Assembly (NCBI GenBank): GCA_002310015.1
Contig: DBYQ01000079.1
Coordinates: 1 to 19,007 of the forward strand
Length of the DNA: 19,007 bases
Direction of reading: 5' to 3'
Source of the DNA: Bacteroidales bacterium UBA1182
GTDB taxonomy: Bacteria; Bacteroidota; Bacteroidia; Bacteroidales; Bacteroidaceae
This document shows, one piece after another, positions 1 through 8,035 of this stretch. Every line of letters starts with the position of its first letter. Within the stretch, counting starts at the first letter, position 1. The position numbers and the translations under genes were made by a program. Under the pieces are notes generated by a model. That model was not told the origin of the DNA. It ran no database searches and saw only the letters and a program-made list of their open reading frames with translations.

Positions 1-203
1 AGCGCAGCATCCTGCCCGGTAACAAGAAGAAGTTCGGTCTCACCGCCGGTCTGCCTGTAACCCTTGAGGGTCTGGTAGGTGCCAGCGGTAAGGTTTGGGG
101 TCTCAGCTCATTCGGTTTCTCTGCTCCTTACAAGGTGCTCGATGAGAAGCTCGGTTTCACCGCTGAGAACGTATATGCTCAGGTTAAGTCATTGCTCAAG
201 TAA
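1..203 (+). CDS. tkt: Transketolase, C-terminal end (partial)
   Basis: The reading frame enters from the left edge of the window and ends at TAA 201-203, giving about 66 C-terminal residues. They contain LEGLVGASGKVWGLSSFGFS, SAPYKVLDEKLGFTAENVY and a final VKSLLK. This resembles the C-terminal domain of transketolase, where a 'GFGxSAPxxxLxxxxGFTxExV' pattern is typical. Transketolase moves two-carbon units between sugar phosphates in the cytoplasmic pentose phosphate pathway. The catalytic thiamine-diphosphate and pyrimidine-binding domains lie outside the window, so the identification rests on the tail and on the neighbour. The stop overlaps the rpiB start by one base (TAATG), which suggests co-transcription and translational coupling with another pentose phosphate enzyme. 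Confidence 0.85.
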   Translation, partial: RSILPGNKKKFGLTAGLPVTLEGLVGASGKVWGLSSFGFSAPYKVLDEKLGFTAENVYAQVKSLLK

Positions 204-631
204 TGATAGGAATAGCAAGTGACCACGCTGCTTTCCCGCTTAAGCAGTTTGTGATAGAATACTTGAAGGAGAAGGGGCTGGAGTTCAAGGACTACGGCAC
301 CTATACTCCCGATAGTTGCAACTATGCTGACTACGGCCATGCTCTGGCCCGCGGCATAGAGAACGGAGAGGTAGAGAAGGGTATAGCCATGTGCGGCAGT
401 GGTGAGGGTATCTCCATGACTCTGAACAAGCATCAGGGCATTCGCGCCGGACTCTGCTGGATCCCTGAGATTGCTCACCTCATCCGTCAGCATAATGACG
501 CTAACGTTCTTGTCATGCCCGGCCGATTCATCGACAACGATATGGCCCGCAAGATCATGGACGAGTATCTGAACACCCCCTTCGAGGGCGGTCGCCATCA
601 GCTCCGCGTCAACAGCATCCCTGTAAAATAG
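203..631 (+). CDS. rpiB: Ribose-5-phosphate isomerase B
   Basis: This 142-residue protein matches the usual length of the RpiB/LacAB family. It should interconvert ribose 5-phosphate and ribulose 5-phosphate in the cytoplasm. Visible hallmarks are the N-terminal IGIASDHAAFPLK (phosphate-binding Asp-His pair), the central GIAMCGSGEGISMTLNKHQG segment containing the family's active-site cysteine, and the late NDANVLVMPGRFI motif. The ATG at 203 is chosen because its A is the last base of the transketolase TAA stop, a coupling arrangement seen repeatedly in this window. Gene order transketolase-rpiB makes a non-oxidative pentose phosphate unit. The gene ends three bases before a large palindromic repeat that probably ends transcription. 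RpiB relatives can act on allose phosphate, but the transketolase neighbour favours ribose. Confidence 0.95.
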   Translation: MIGIASDHAAFPLKQFVIEYLKEKGLEFKDYGTYTPDSCNYADYGHALARGIENGEVEKGIAMCGSGEGISMTLNKHQGIRAGLCWIPEIAHLIRQHNDANVLVMPGRFIDNDMARKIMDEYLNTPFEGGRHQLRVNSIPVK

Positions 632-633
632 TA

Positions 634-715
634 AAAAAGCACAAAAGGGGACAGACCCCAATTGTATCATCTCGCAAAATGATACAATTGGGGTCTGTCC
701 CCTTTTGTACTTTTT
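634..715. repeat. Head-to-head GGGG-palindrome pair; likely bidirectional terminator
   Basis: Two 37-base arms (634-670 and 679-715) are reverse complements with one mismatch (C640 against A709), separated by an 8-base spacer. Each arm carries a core GGGGACAGACCCC followed by AATTGTATCAT. The cruciform is flanked by an A-run on the left and a T-run on the right, so an RNA hairpin with a U-tract forms in either direction. It lies between convergent genes (rpiB and the protease/LRR gene), so bidirectional termination is a reasonable inference. The core differs by one base from the GGGGTCAGACCCC copies near galM, so this is a second subtype of the same element family. Confidence 0.85.
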
Positions 716-731
716 GTGCTATAATCCGCAC

Positions 732-3700
732 CTATCGGATAATGAACTTGCGTCCGTTGCGGATATAGATTCCTGCTGGCAGGGTGGTTATATCTTCTGT
801 CTCAATCTTTTTACCTGTTATATCATAGATTGCCGATTCTCCGGAATCTGTCAGAACAGGTAATACGGCGTCACGGACCGCATTGATAACTACATCATGT
901 GCTGGCATGGTGATAGTATCTATTTGACAATACCATTCCCATTGGGTGATGTCTATACCTTGTTCTGTAATTAAATCAACATATTCTGCAAGTTGAGTTC
1001 CGTATGCGATACTATCAGAATATACGACTTCTTCATCTATTAAAACCTGTAAGAGATACTTGTTAACAACGAACGTTCCCGTTACCTCCACGTCCTTCGC
1101 TGGCATAGTGGTCGGTATCTCGCTCCATCCGCTGAATGTGTAGCCCACTCTTTCAGACCACATGGGTGGTTGAATTGTGGTTCCGTAACTGATAGAATCT
1201 GTCTGGAATAATTCATTATCAATAAGATATTTTAAAATAAATATACCAGCCTTGATAGTCAGTTTTCCGTTGATGTAAGTGATGTCATAGTTTTTGGCTT
1301 CTGCACCAGAAACAATGATTTCATAATCACCCAACCCACTATCAGATGCAGCGTTACAACTCAAAGACGGTTTTATATCAAGTACATTATCATCTTCATT
1401 ATTCTTGAATCCCGAATATACAACTGAAAATTCCGGTATTACCTCATGTCGCCTTATTGTATCGTTCAAAGCAGTAATTGTGAGTGGAGCTTTGGTTATA
1501 GTAAGTGTTCCATTTATATACATATCATTGTAGTTGGTTACAGATCCTTTGCTGATAACTATTGGGTATGTACCCACAGGAGAATGTGTTGTTGCAGCAC
1601 AGGTGATTTGAGGAGTTCCACTTAATCCTACTCCATAACTGGTATAACTGAAATCAGGTAATTCTTCACCATATTGTATGATATAGTCATTGGCTTTAAT
1701 AACAACAGGTTCTGCTATAATTGCAAACGTATTCCAACCTGCGGTTTCCTGATATTTGCTGGCAGTTCCTTCGGGAACACATAACACAGCATTTGGTGAA
1801 ATTGGAGCAAATACATTATCATTTATTTCAAAAGGATTATTTATTCGTACGATTACTGAAGATAATTTGCAATCATTAAAAGCACATTCATCTATCATTT
1901 TTATGGTTGATGGCAATACTACAGTTCTTAACATGTCACAACCATAGAATGAGAAAACTCCGATTCTTTCTACTCCTTCTGGAATAATGAGCGTGTCAAT
2001 GATTCCACAACGGTCGAAAGCACAGTCATCAATTGTTGTTAAAGATGATGGTAAGTCAACCTTCTCTAAAGAATAGCAGCATCCAAAGGCTGAAGCCTCA
2101 ATGATTTTTATTCCCTCAGAAACAGTAAGTTTGGTAATGGAATTATTATTAAAGAAAGCATCTCTTCCTATAGTCGTTACATCAATATCAATTCCGTCAA
2201 TAGAAATAGAACTTGGAATGTTGAGCTCTGACGAATTCGATTCACCTTTAATAAGAGTTGCAATCTTTGATCCAGTTACGTACACGTATGTCATTCCGTC
2301 TATTGTTACCTCCTTCAGTTCTCCTTCGAGAACGGACTGAAACACATTCCATCCAGCTGTAGATTTGTAGTAGTCTGTCCTTCCGATAGGGACGTATAAT
2401 GTGGCAGAAGATGGATGTATTGTATAATTATTGTCTATCCAATCATATCCTCCAAATACATTTTCATTAATGGAAAATGGATTATTCATCCGTACAATTA
2501 CTGAAGATAGACCTATGCAACTTACAAAAGCAGCGTCTTCAATTGTTTTTAAAGATGAAGGTAAGTCAACCTTCTCTAAAGAATAGCAGCATCCAAAGGC
2601 TGAAGCCTCAATGTTTTTTATTCCCTCAGAAACAGTGAGTTTAGTGATGGATGTGTTATTATAGAAAGCACTTCTTCCTATAGTAGTTACTGCAATATCA
2701 ACACCATCAACAGAGAAAGAACTTGGAATGTTGAGCTCTGACGAATCCGTTTGACCTTTGATAAGAGTTGCTATTTTGGACCCTGTTGCATATATGTATG
2801 TCATTCCGTCTATTGTCACCTCTTTCATTTCTCCTTCAAGGATATTCTGAAACTTATTCCATCCTGCTGCGTTTTTGTATAAGTCAGTTGTACCAACCGG
2901 GACATACAATGTTGCCGTGGATGATATGTTAAAAACATTTTCACTTATTTTACATGGTTTGTCCATTCGTACGATTACTGAAGATAAATTGCAATAATTA
3001 AAAGCATATTGATCTATCATTTTTATGGTTGATGGCAATACAACAGTTCTTAAACCGTAACAAGAAGAGAAAGAAGAAACCCCTATACTTACCACCCCCT
3101 CCGGTATAATGAGCGTATCGAGATTACTACAATTTGAAAAGGCATAGTCGTCAATTGTTGTTAAAGATGAAGGCAAATCAACCTTTTCTAAAAATTCGCA
3201 ATCCTCAAAAGACTCTCTTTCGATCTCTTTTATCCCGTTGGGTATAACTATGCATACTAAAGAATCGCTTTTTTGGAATGCATTTGCTCCTATGGCGGTC
3301 ACTAAGTAGTCAATTCCATTTATTGAAATATGAGATGGTATCGTGACAATAGAGGTTTTCTTGTTTCCTACAGAAAGTGTTGCCTGCTTGGATGGATAAC
3401 AATTATACGTCATGCCATCTATTTCTTTCATTATAATTTCTCCCTCCTCAATTTTGGAGAATGTGTTCCATCCATTTTTTGAAAGATATGTATTCATAGT
3501 TCCTTCTGGAACATATAGTGTTGCTTTGTTCTGTCTAGATAACTGAGGAGAATCCTCATTTGACAATGCGTTGTCATTCCATACCATCCCCCCCAAAAAC
3601 TTTGTCCAATCGTTAGAAAGGAAAACATTGCTAGGGATAGACTTTGGATAAGAATTATGAATTGAAACAAAGATTAGATTATCACAATATGCAAATGCGG

Positions 3701-6700
3701 ATCTGTCAATATATTCAATTGTTGAAGGCAAATGGATGTTTATAAGTGAGTTACTTTCGAATGCTTCTTTTCCAATGGTCTTGCACCCTTCTGGTATGTC
3801 TAAATCTACAAGTCTACACCCCCTAAAAGCGCCATCATCAATTGTCCTTAAGGTGGTTGGCAAATGAAGTTCGATAAGTGACAAGCAATAATCAAATGCA
3901 TAATCACCTATACTTTTGATGCCTTCTGGAATATTAATACTTGTTATTCGTACTGCTTCTGCGAAAGAATATGGGCCTATTTCTGTTACAGGATAATTCA
4001 TCCCATCTATTGATACATTTGATGGAAGTGCTAATTCTTTTGGCATATTTTGATGATCGTATCTAATAATTGTAGCTTCTTGTAGATGTAGATCACAACT
4101 GTATGTAATACCATCTATTGTGGTTCTTATTCTGTTCGATTTTAAATCGGTTAAGTCTCTTTCTTCAATATGTTTAAATTTTGACCAATTATCTGATGTT
4201 TTATAAACACTGGAACATCCCATAGGAACGACTAAAACAGCATTCTCATAAATGTTAGAATCAAAACAATCATTATAACCTCTTATGTCATTCAAATAAC
4301 ATGGCTTTGTTTGCTTTATGATTATAGTTTTTAAGTTGCTACATCCTTTAAATGCACCAGATGCTAAAACATCAACACTAGCAGGAATAGTTATTTCTTC
4401 CAATGAAACACATCCTTCAAATCCGTCAATTCTTGTTAATCCATTGGTAAAAGTGATTTTTTTTAGATTAGTACAACCTGAAAAGGCGGCACCCATTTTC
4501 TTTACGCTTGAAGGAATGGTAATAGATTCTATTGTCTTATTGCCCCAGAACGATTCAGAAATATCTTCAACGCCTTCTGGTATAGTATAATTTTTATATC
4601 CCAACCCTTCTGGCATAATAACTAATCGTTTCTTATCCATGGAAAATAAAATGCTGTTTTCTACGCAAAAATGTTTGTTATTCGGATTAACTTCTATGGT
4701 GCTTAATTTTGGTGTTTTATAAAAACAACCTGAAATATGGCTGATATTTTGGGATAAATAAACATGTCGTAGGAACCTCATTTCGCAGAAATTACCATCA
4801 AGAAATTCCAAAGATTCAGGAAGAATGAGAGATTGTGCATTAACAGAATTAAAATTAATAATTTCAGATACATATTTCTTTTGACCGTCAATCATCAAAT
4901 AATCCGGTATAACCAAACGACCATCAAAGTTTCTGGCTCGTTTTAATGAAATAGTTATTCCATTATCTTCATAAGAATACATCCTGTTATATTCCAAATC
5001 TATGTCATAGTCAATATCTTGTTCTTTAATATTCACAAAACTTTTCCAATAATCTTTATCTTTATATTCATATAGACTACCTAACGGAACAATAAGTTTG
5101 GCGTTTAAATAAGTATTATTATCAAATGAAGCTGATGCTGTTGCAGGAAGTGTCGAGCGTGATGTGATTTTTTTAAGGGGACATCCGCTAAAAGCTTCGA
5201 TTTCTAAGAACTCAAGGTTTGTTGGAATATCTATTTCTGTTAATAAACAGTTAGAAAAAGCATTTCTTCCAATCTCATAAATGGAATCATTTAGGTTGAT
5301 GTATTTTAGTTTTGAGTTATAATATGCAAAGCGGCCAATGTTTTCAATACTTGTTGGCAAATGGACACTGTCAAGATTCTCATTGTAATAAAAAGCCATA
5401 TCACATATATGTGTCACACCTTCAGGAACAGAGTATTTGCTACCCTTTTTTGAACGTGGATAGGATATCAGTTCTTTTCCGTCAGATGAAAACAGAACAC
5501 CGTCAATTGTTTTAAATCTTGCATTATTATTTATCACTATGGATTCCAAGTTAGAATTAGTAAAAGCCCCTAATTCTATACTTTCAACCTCATCTGGAAC
5601 AGTTATTGCTGTTACAGTTATGAAGCTGGTTGACTCTATTATCTTTAAAGTCGATGGAAGGATTAGATTCGTGTATTCATAGCGAGAAATGCCATTACTT
5701 TTGCCTAATGTTGTTACACAATAAGTCTTCCCATTATATCTTATTGAATCCGGTAAAATTAGCAATCCCTCCTTGCCGGAATAAACTTCACCTTCAATAT
5801 TAGTAATTGCTACGGATTTTTCATCAGTAATTGTGTAGTGATAACCACCATGATTGAATTCTGTTCCAATATGTACACTTGTTCCAGTTGATGGCATAAT
5901 ACCAATAATAGCTCCTTGATACCTATATGAATTATATCTTGATTGGTCGTTTTTTAACGATAAAAATGATAATAGAAAATAACCATTTCGGGAACCATCC
6001 CATCCCCAATTCATATGGAAATATCCATCCTTATAACCGTCACATACCCAGGCGTGGCCTCCCTCTTCTGCAGTATAACCATCGTAATAGACTGGTCTTT
6101 TTTCTTTTAGCTCATTGTAAATTATATTCTCCCAATCGTTATAGGAATAATTAATTCTTGTAATGAAATTCAATCCTTTATGATAATCAAAATAGTCTTT
6201 CAATGCTATTACAACATTTTCTGATGAAGCAGCAGATGCGGTGGGGCTATATGCCGTATAAACAGATTGGCTGCAATATTTCATGAGTTGTGCGATAGCA
6301 ATTTTATTCTCATACGAAGTTTTTATTGACATTTTTTCCCAATCAAATATAGTTGGTGGCAATTCTTCAAGAGCTAATGTATTTGTTGAATCTTCTTTAT
6401 CTATCAATGTGTATGATGGTATTGCTGATGATTCTTTAACTGGCCATTTATGATAGTACATGATTTGCGCCATGGCAGTAGCCACACAACCTGTCACGCA
6501 AGGCTCATTATGATAGGTGGGACATAGAAGATTATACGGAGAACCTTGTCCCCATTGACTTTGCAACAATGGCTCTATGTTTTTTCTATTGATTGTTGTA
6601 TCTGGAGTGTTTTGTATTGTTGGATCAGAGCGAAGAATAGAGATTACCTCTTCATAGGAATTCAACCATGCTTGCATGTTTGTGGGGATATTAGATTCAT

Positions 6701-6998
6701 CAATATGGCCGGTTTCAGAAAAACCTATAATTGAATTTGTCCTGTCATCGGCAGAAACTATTACAAAGCCATCGTTTTCATCAGCATTGAAGATATAATA
6801 TGCCGGTGCTGTAGTTTGTCCGCCTCCCCTCATTGGAGCACGATTGGCATTTTGAGGTTGTTCAAAAGTTTTTTCAGGCATAAAGTTTTTTGCTTTCATC
6901 AAAGCTTCCTGTTCTGATACAACACCAGCTCGAATTATTGTTGTGATGGCTGCAAAAGTCAGCAAAAAACACAACCTCTTCATAGTCCTTTTTCTCAT
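732..6998 (-). CDS. Secreted C10 (streptopain-type) cysteine protease with BspA-like LRRs and a T9SS-like C-terminal tail
   Basis: A 2088-residue multidomain exported protein. Residues 1-24 form a signal peptide. Residues ~25-125 resemble the Spi/C10 propeptide. Residues ~140-370 are a peptidase C10 domain, with Q148 (SQWGQGSPYN), catalytic C171 in TGCVATAMAQIMYYHKWP, H315 in GGHAWVCDGY, and FHMNWGWDGSRNGYF at 327-341. Residues ~375-1760 carry many BspA/LRR_5 repeats (pattern 'I-P-x-x-V/L-x-x-I-G-x-x-A-F-x-x-C'), interrupted by 'LYVP-G-T...Y....GWN.F' modules. Residues ~1768-1935 resemble two MBG repeats, ~1936-2055 resemble InlB/Flg_new-type repeats, and the tail (IYDITGKKI...LPAGIYIRNGRKFIIR) resembles a Por-type sorting signal. 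The protein is probably released or surface-anchored through type IX secretion, combining proteolysis with adhesion. ATG 6998 is used; ATG 6983 also leaves a good signal peptide. The gene is visibly more AT-rich than its neighbours, which may reflect its repeats or transfer. Confidence 0.9.
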   Translation of the reverse strand: MRKRTMKRLCFLLTFAAITTIIRAGVVSEQEALMKAKNFMPEKTFEQPQNANRAPMRGGGQTTAPAYYIFNADENDGFVIVSADDRTNSIIGFSETGHIDESNIPTNMQAWLNSYEEVISILRSDPTIQNTPDTTINRKNIEPLLQSQWGQGSPYNLLCPTYHNEPCVTGCVATAMAQIMYYHKWPVKESSAIPSYTLIDKEDSTNTLALEELPPTIFDWEKMSIKTSYENKIAIAQLMKYCSQSVYTAYSPTASAASSENVVIALKDYFDYHKGLNFITRINYSYNDWENIIYNELKEKRPVYYDGYTAEEGGHAWVCDGYKDGYFHMNWGWDGSRNGYFLLSFLSLKNDQSRYNSYRYQGAIIGIMPSTGTSVHIGTEFNHGGYHYTITDEKSVAITNIEGEVYSGKEGLLILPDSIRYNGKTYCVTTLGKSNGISRYEYTNLILPSTLKIIESTSFITVTAITVPDEVESIELGAFTNSNLESIVINNNARFKTIDGVLFSSDGKELISYPRSKKGSKYSVPEGVTHICDMAFYYNENLDSVHLPTSIENIGRFAYYNSKLKYINLNDSIYEIGRNAFSNCLLTEIDIPTNLEFLEIEAFSGCPLKKITSRSTLPATASASFDNNTYLNAKLIVPLGSLYEYKDKDYWKSFVNIKEQDIDYDIDLEYNRMYSYEDNGITISLKRARNFDGRLVIPDYLMIDGQKKYVSEIINFNSVNAQSLILPESLEFLDGNFCEMRFLRHVYLSQNISHISGCFYKTPKLSTIEVNPNNKHFCVENSILFSMDKKRLVIMPEGLGYKNYTIPEGVEDISESFWGNKTIESITIPSSVKKMGAAFSGCTNLKKITFTNGLTRIDGFEGCVSLEEITIPASVDVLASGAFKGCSNLKTIIIKQTKPCYLNDIRGYNDCFDSNIYENAVLVVPMGCSSVYKTSDNWSKFKHIEERDLTDLKSNRIRTTIDGITYSCDLHLQEATIIRYDHQNMPKELALPSNVSIDGMNYPVTEIGPYSFAEAVRITSINIPEGIKSIGDYAFDYCLSLIELHLPTTLRTIDDGAFRGCRLVDLDIPEGCKTIGKEAFESNSLINIHLPSTIEYIDRSAFAYCDNLIFVSIHNSYPKSIPSNVFLSNDWTKFLGGMVWNDNALSNEDSPQLSRQNKATLYVPEGTMNTYLSKNGWNTFSKIEEGEIIMKEIDGMTYNCYPSKQATLSVGNKKTSIVTIPSHISINGIDYLVTAIGANAFQKSDSLVCIVIPNGIKEIERESFEDCEFLEKVDLPSSLTTIDDYAFSNCSNLDTLIIPEGVVSIGVSSFSSCYGLRTVVLPSTIKMIDQYAFNYCNLSSVIVRMDKPCKISENVFNISSTATLYVPVGTTDLYKNAAGWNKFQNILEGEMKEVTIDGMTYIYATGSKIATLIKGQTDSSELNIPSSFSVDGVDIAVTTIGRSAFYNNTSITKLTVSEGIKNIEASAFGCCYSLEKVDLPSSLKTIEDAAFVSCIGLSSVIVRMNNPFSINENVFGGYDWIDNNYTIHPSSATLYVPIGRTDYYKSTAGWNVFQSVLEGELKEVTIDGMTYVYVTGSKIATLIKGESNSSELNIPSSISIDGIDIDVTTIGRDAFFNNNSITKLTVSEGIKIIEASAFGCCYSLEKVDLPSSLTTIDDCAFDRCGIIDTLIIPEGVERIGVFSFYGCDMLRTVVLPSTIKMIDECAFNDCKLSSVIVRINNPFEINDNVFAPISPNAVLCVPEGTASKYQETAGWNTFAIIAEPVVIKANDYIIQYGEELPDFSYTSYGVGLSGTPQITCAATTHSPVGTYPIVISKGSVTNYNDMYINGTLTITKAPLTITALNDTIRRHEVIPEFSVVYSGFKNNEDDNVLDIKPSLSCNAASDSGLGDYEIIVSGAEAKNYDITYINGKLTIKAGIFILKYLIDNELFQTDSISYGTTIQPPMWSERVGYTFSGWSEIPTTMPAKDVEVTGTFVVNKYLLQVLIDEEVVYSDSIAYGTQLAEYVDLITEQGIDITQWEWYCQIDTITMPAHDVVINAVRDAVLPVLTDSGESAIYDITGKKIETEDITTLPAGIYIRNGRKFIIR
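2041..2830 (-). repeat. Recently duplicated LRR module inside the protease gene
   Basis: The stretch 2041-2320 is repeated with high DNA identity at 2551-2830, a constant offset of 510 bases (170 codons, in frame). For example, gtaagtcaaccttctctaaa and gcagcatccaaaggctgaag occur in both. A second, independent match pairs 1843-1930 with 2965-3052 at an offset of 1122 bases (374 codons). Nucleotide identity, not just protein similarity, implies recent duplication or ongoing conversion between modules. The number of modules may therefore differ between strains. Confidence 0.85.
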
Positions 6999-7017
6999 AA
7001 GAAATTAATTGCCTAAA

Positions 7018-7170
7018 CCGTTGGGCACTGGACGGAACAAAAACAAAGAAAGTGAGAGCCCACATAAACTTTCTTCCTCAAGAGGGCTCTGGAACGCCTG
7101 ACAACGGAATAGTAATTGATGTAAAACTCACACAGATGGTTATAGCGTGAGCATCGCTCAAAATACAACC
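7018..7170 (-). ncRNA. Candidate structured leader RNA of the protease/LRR gene
   Basis: Read on the minus strand, this stretch folds strongly and ends 19 bases before the start codon at 6998. P1 (7170-7138) pairs GGTTGTA with TATAACC (one G-U) around an inner TGAGC-GAT-GCTCA hairpin, separated by a symmetric 3x3 internal loop. A closing stem pairs CCGTTG (7107-7102) and GGC (7098-7096), with a TCA bulge between them, to GCC (7026-7024) and CAACGG (7023-7018). Inside it, AGAGCCC (7090-7084) pairs with GGGCTCT (7061-7055), and AAGAAAGT (7075-7068) pairs with ACTTTCTT (7053-7046). These last two helices interleave, so they form either a pseudoknot or alternative folds. No strong coding signal covers it. 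I do not recognise the ligand or family. Confidence 0.6.
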
Positions 7171-7295
7171 AACGTGAGCGTCTATCATTATCCCTTGTTG
7201 TCAAATGAATTTTCCAGATTCTCTTGATAGGAATAAAGCTATACGCTTTCTAATATGTCAGCATCAAAACAGCATATTGCGCATGATGCCAAAGG

Positions 7296-7325
7296 CAAAT
7301 ATACACATTATATTGTATTTTCAAT
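7296..7325 (-). promoter_or_regulatory. Possible Bacteroidota-type promoter for the protease/LRR gene
   Basis: On the minus strand, TATATTTG (7303-7296) matches the -7 consensus TAnnTTTG exactly. An ATTG (7325-7322) lies 18 bases upstream as a one-mismatch -33 box. Transcription would start near 7289, giving a leader of about 290 bases that includes the structured RNA. The -33 match is imperfect and the spacer slightly short, so this remains tentative. Confidence 0.4.
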
Positions 7326-7332
7326 CAGCCAT

Positions 7333-7363
7333 TTTGTTTTTTCCGCTTGAGATTGTATCTTTA
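7333..7363 (+). promoter_or_regulatory. Bacteroidota-type promoter of the toxin-antitoxin operon
   Basis: TTTG (7333-7336), a 19-base spacer and TATCTTTA (7356-7363) match the TTTG-N19-TAnnTTTG consensus except at the last base. Transcription would begin near 7370, about 20 bases before the antitoxin ATG at 7391. It diverges from the promoter of the protease/LRR gene. Confidence 0.6.
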
Positions 7364-7390
7364 CAGCCGAAATATTAAAATTAATAAATC

Positions 7391-7549
7391 ATGGAAACAA
7401 AAAAAGAAAGAAAAACTCCAAGGAAGAAATATACTCCTGAGGAGAGAAAAGCTTATTATGAGAATTTTGTTCCTCAGAACAAGAGCATGAAAGCATTTGT
7501 GGAACATCGGGGAGAAGTTTGGGTTAAAGACCCTATGTTGTTGCTTTAA
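7391..7549 (+). CDS. Small antitoxin-like protein, partner of the PIN toxin
   Basis: An open frame of 52 residues begins at ATG 7391 and ends at TAA 7547-7549, 14 bases before the PIN-domain gene. The N-terminal part is very basic (METKKERKTPRKKY), followed by TPEERKAYYENFVPQNKSMK and a hydrophobic end, VWVKDPMLLL. Position directly upstream of a VapC-like gene, small size and a charged N-terminus fit a type II antitoxin: a DNA- or toxin-contacting head plus a C-terminal segment that could block the toxin's active site. I do not recognise a named DNA-binding fold (no clear AbrB, MetJ or Phd pattern). It could be a shortened relative of the DUF2281-type antitoxins of Bacteroidales. The function is inferred from context and from the good promoter spacing. 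Confidence 0.65.
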   Translation: METKKERKTPRKKYTPEERKAYYENFVPQNKSMKAFVEHRGEVWVKDPMLLL

Positions 7550-7563
7550 TAAAGATGTAAGTT

Positions 7564-7986
7564 ATGAGATACCTGATTGACACAAACATCTTTATTTATC
7601 TAAGTACCGAATATGAAAGACTAAGTCCTGATGTCCATGCAATTCTTAATGAACCGGATTCTTTGATGCTTATCAGTACTGAGAGTGTTCGTGAACTTAT
7701 AGTAGCCTACAATAACAAAGGTTGGGGCAATAAGAAATGGAAAAGAGCCGAAGATATGGTTCGCTCGATAGAGGAAACATATTTTGTTGAAATCTTACCT
7801 ATACAGAAAGAAGTAATGCGGACTTATGCACGATTGCGTATCAACACCTCCCAGAACCATCGCGATCCAAGTGACCATGTTATAATCTCCCATGCCATGA
7901 CACTTCAGATTCCGCTTATTTCCAGTGACACACGTTTTGAATTTTATAGGAAACAAGGACTTGATTTCATTTTCAATGAGAAATAG
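7564..7986 (+). CDS. PIN-domain ribonuclease toxin, VapC family
   Basis: A 140-residue protein of typical VapC length. It begins RYLIDTNIFIYL with the first metal-binding acid, D6. It carries E44 in TESVRELI, the HRDPSDHVIISHA motif (D101/D104) and D122 in SSDTRFEFY, which together make the four-acid magnesium site of PIN nucleases. Such proteins cut tRNA or rRNA and are neutralised by a cognate antitoxin. The small gene at 7391-7549 precedes it by 14 bases on the same strand and shares its promoter, making a conventional antitoxin-toxin order. A strong intrinsic terminator follows at 7997. All catalytic residues look intact, so the toxin is probably functional. Its RNA target cannot be read from the sequence. 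Confidence 0.92.
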   Translation: MRYLIDTNIFIYLSTEYERLSPDVHAILNEPDSLMLISTESVRELIVAYNNKGWGNKKWKRAEDMVRSIEETYFVEILPIQKEVMRTYARLRINTSQNHRDPSDHVIISHAMTLQIPLISSDTRFEFYRKQGLDFIFNEK

Positions 7987-7996
7987 CTGATAATAG

Positions 7997-8035
7997 AAGA
8001 GGCTGGCTGAATTGTTTTTTAGCCAGCTTCTTTTT
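7997..8035 (+). terminator. Intrinsic terminator of the toxin-antitoxin operon
   Basis: A 12-bp stem pairs AAGAGGCTGGCT (7997-8008) with AGCCAGCTTCTT (8021-8032), including one G-U pair. It has a 12-base loop and is followed by a T-run. It begins 10 bases after the toxin stop codon. Confidence 0.85.

Noticed and set aside
179..670. A 163-codon minus-strand frame covering rpiB
   Set aside because: It is the antisense shadow of rpiB and starts inside the palindromic repeat; RpiB motifs are unambiguous on the plus strand.
634..715. Insertion-sequence ends (terminal inverted repeats of an IS)
   Set aside because: There is no transposase gene between or near the arms; the spacer is 8 bases. It fits a palindromic REP-like pair or terminator, not an IS.
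7013..7204. A 63-codon minus-strand frame in the leader region
   Set aside because: It has only a TTG start, a composition unlike a secreted or globular protein (many Arg, Cys, Tyr), and it spans the paired helices. An RNA leader explains the region better.
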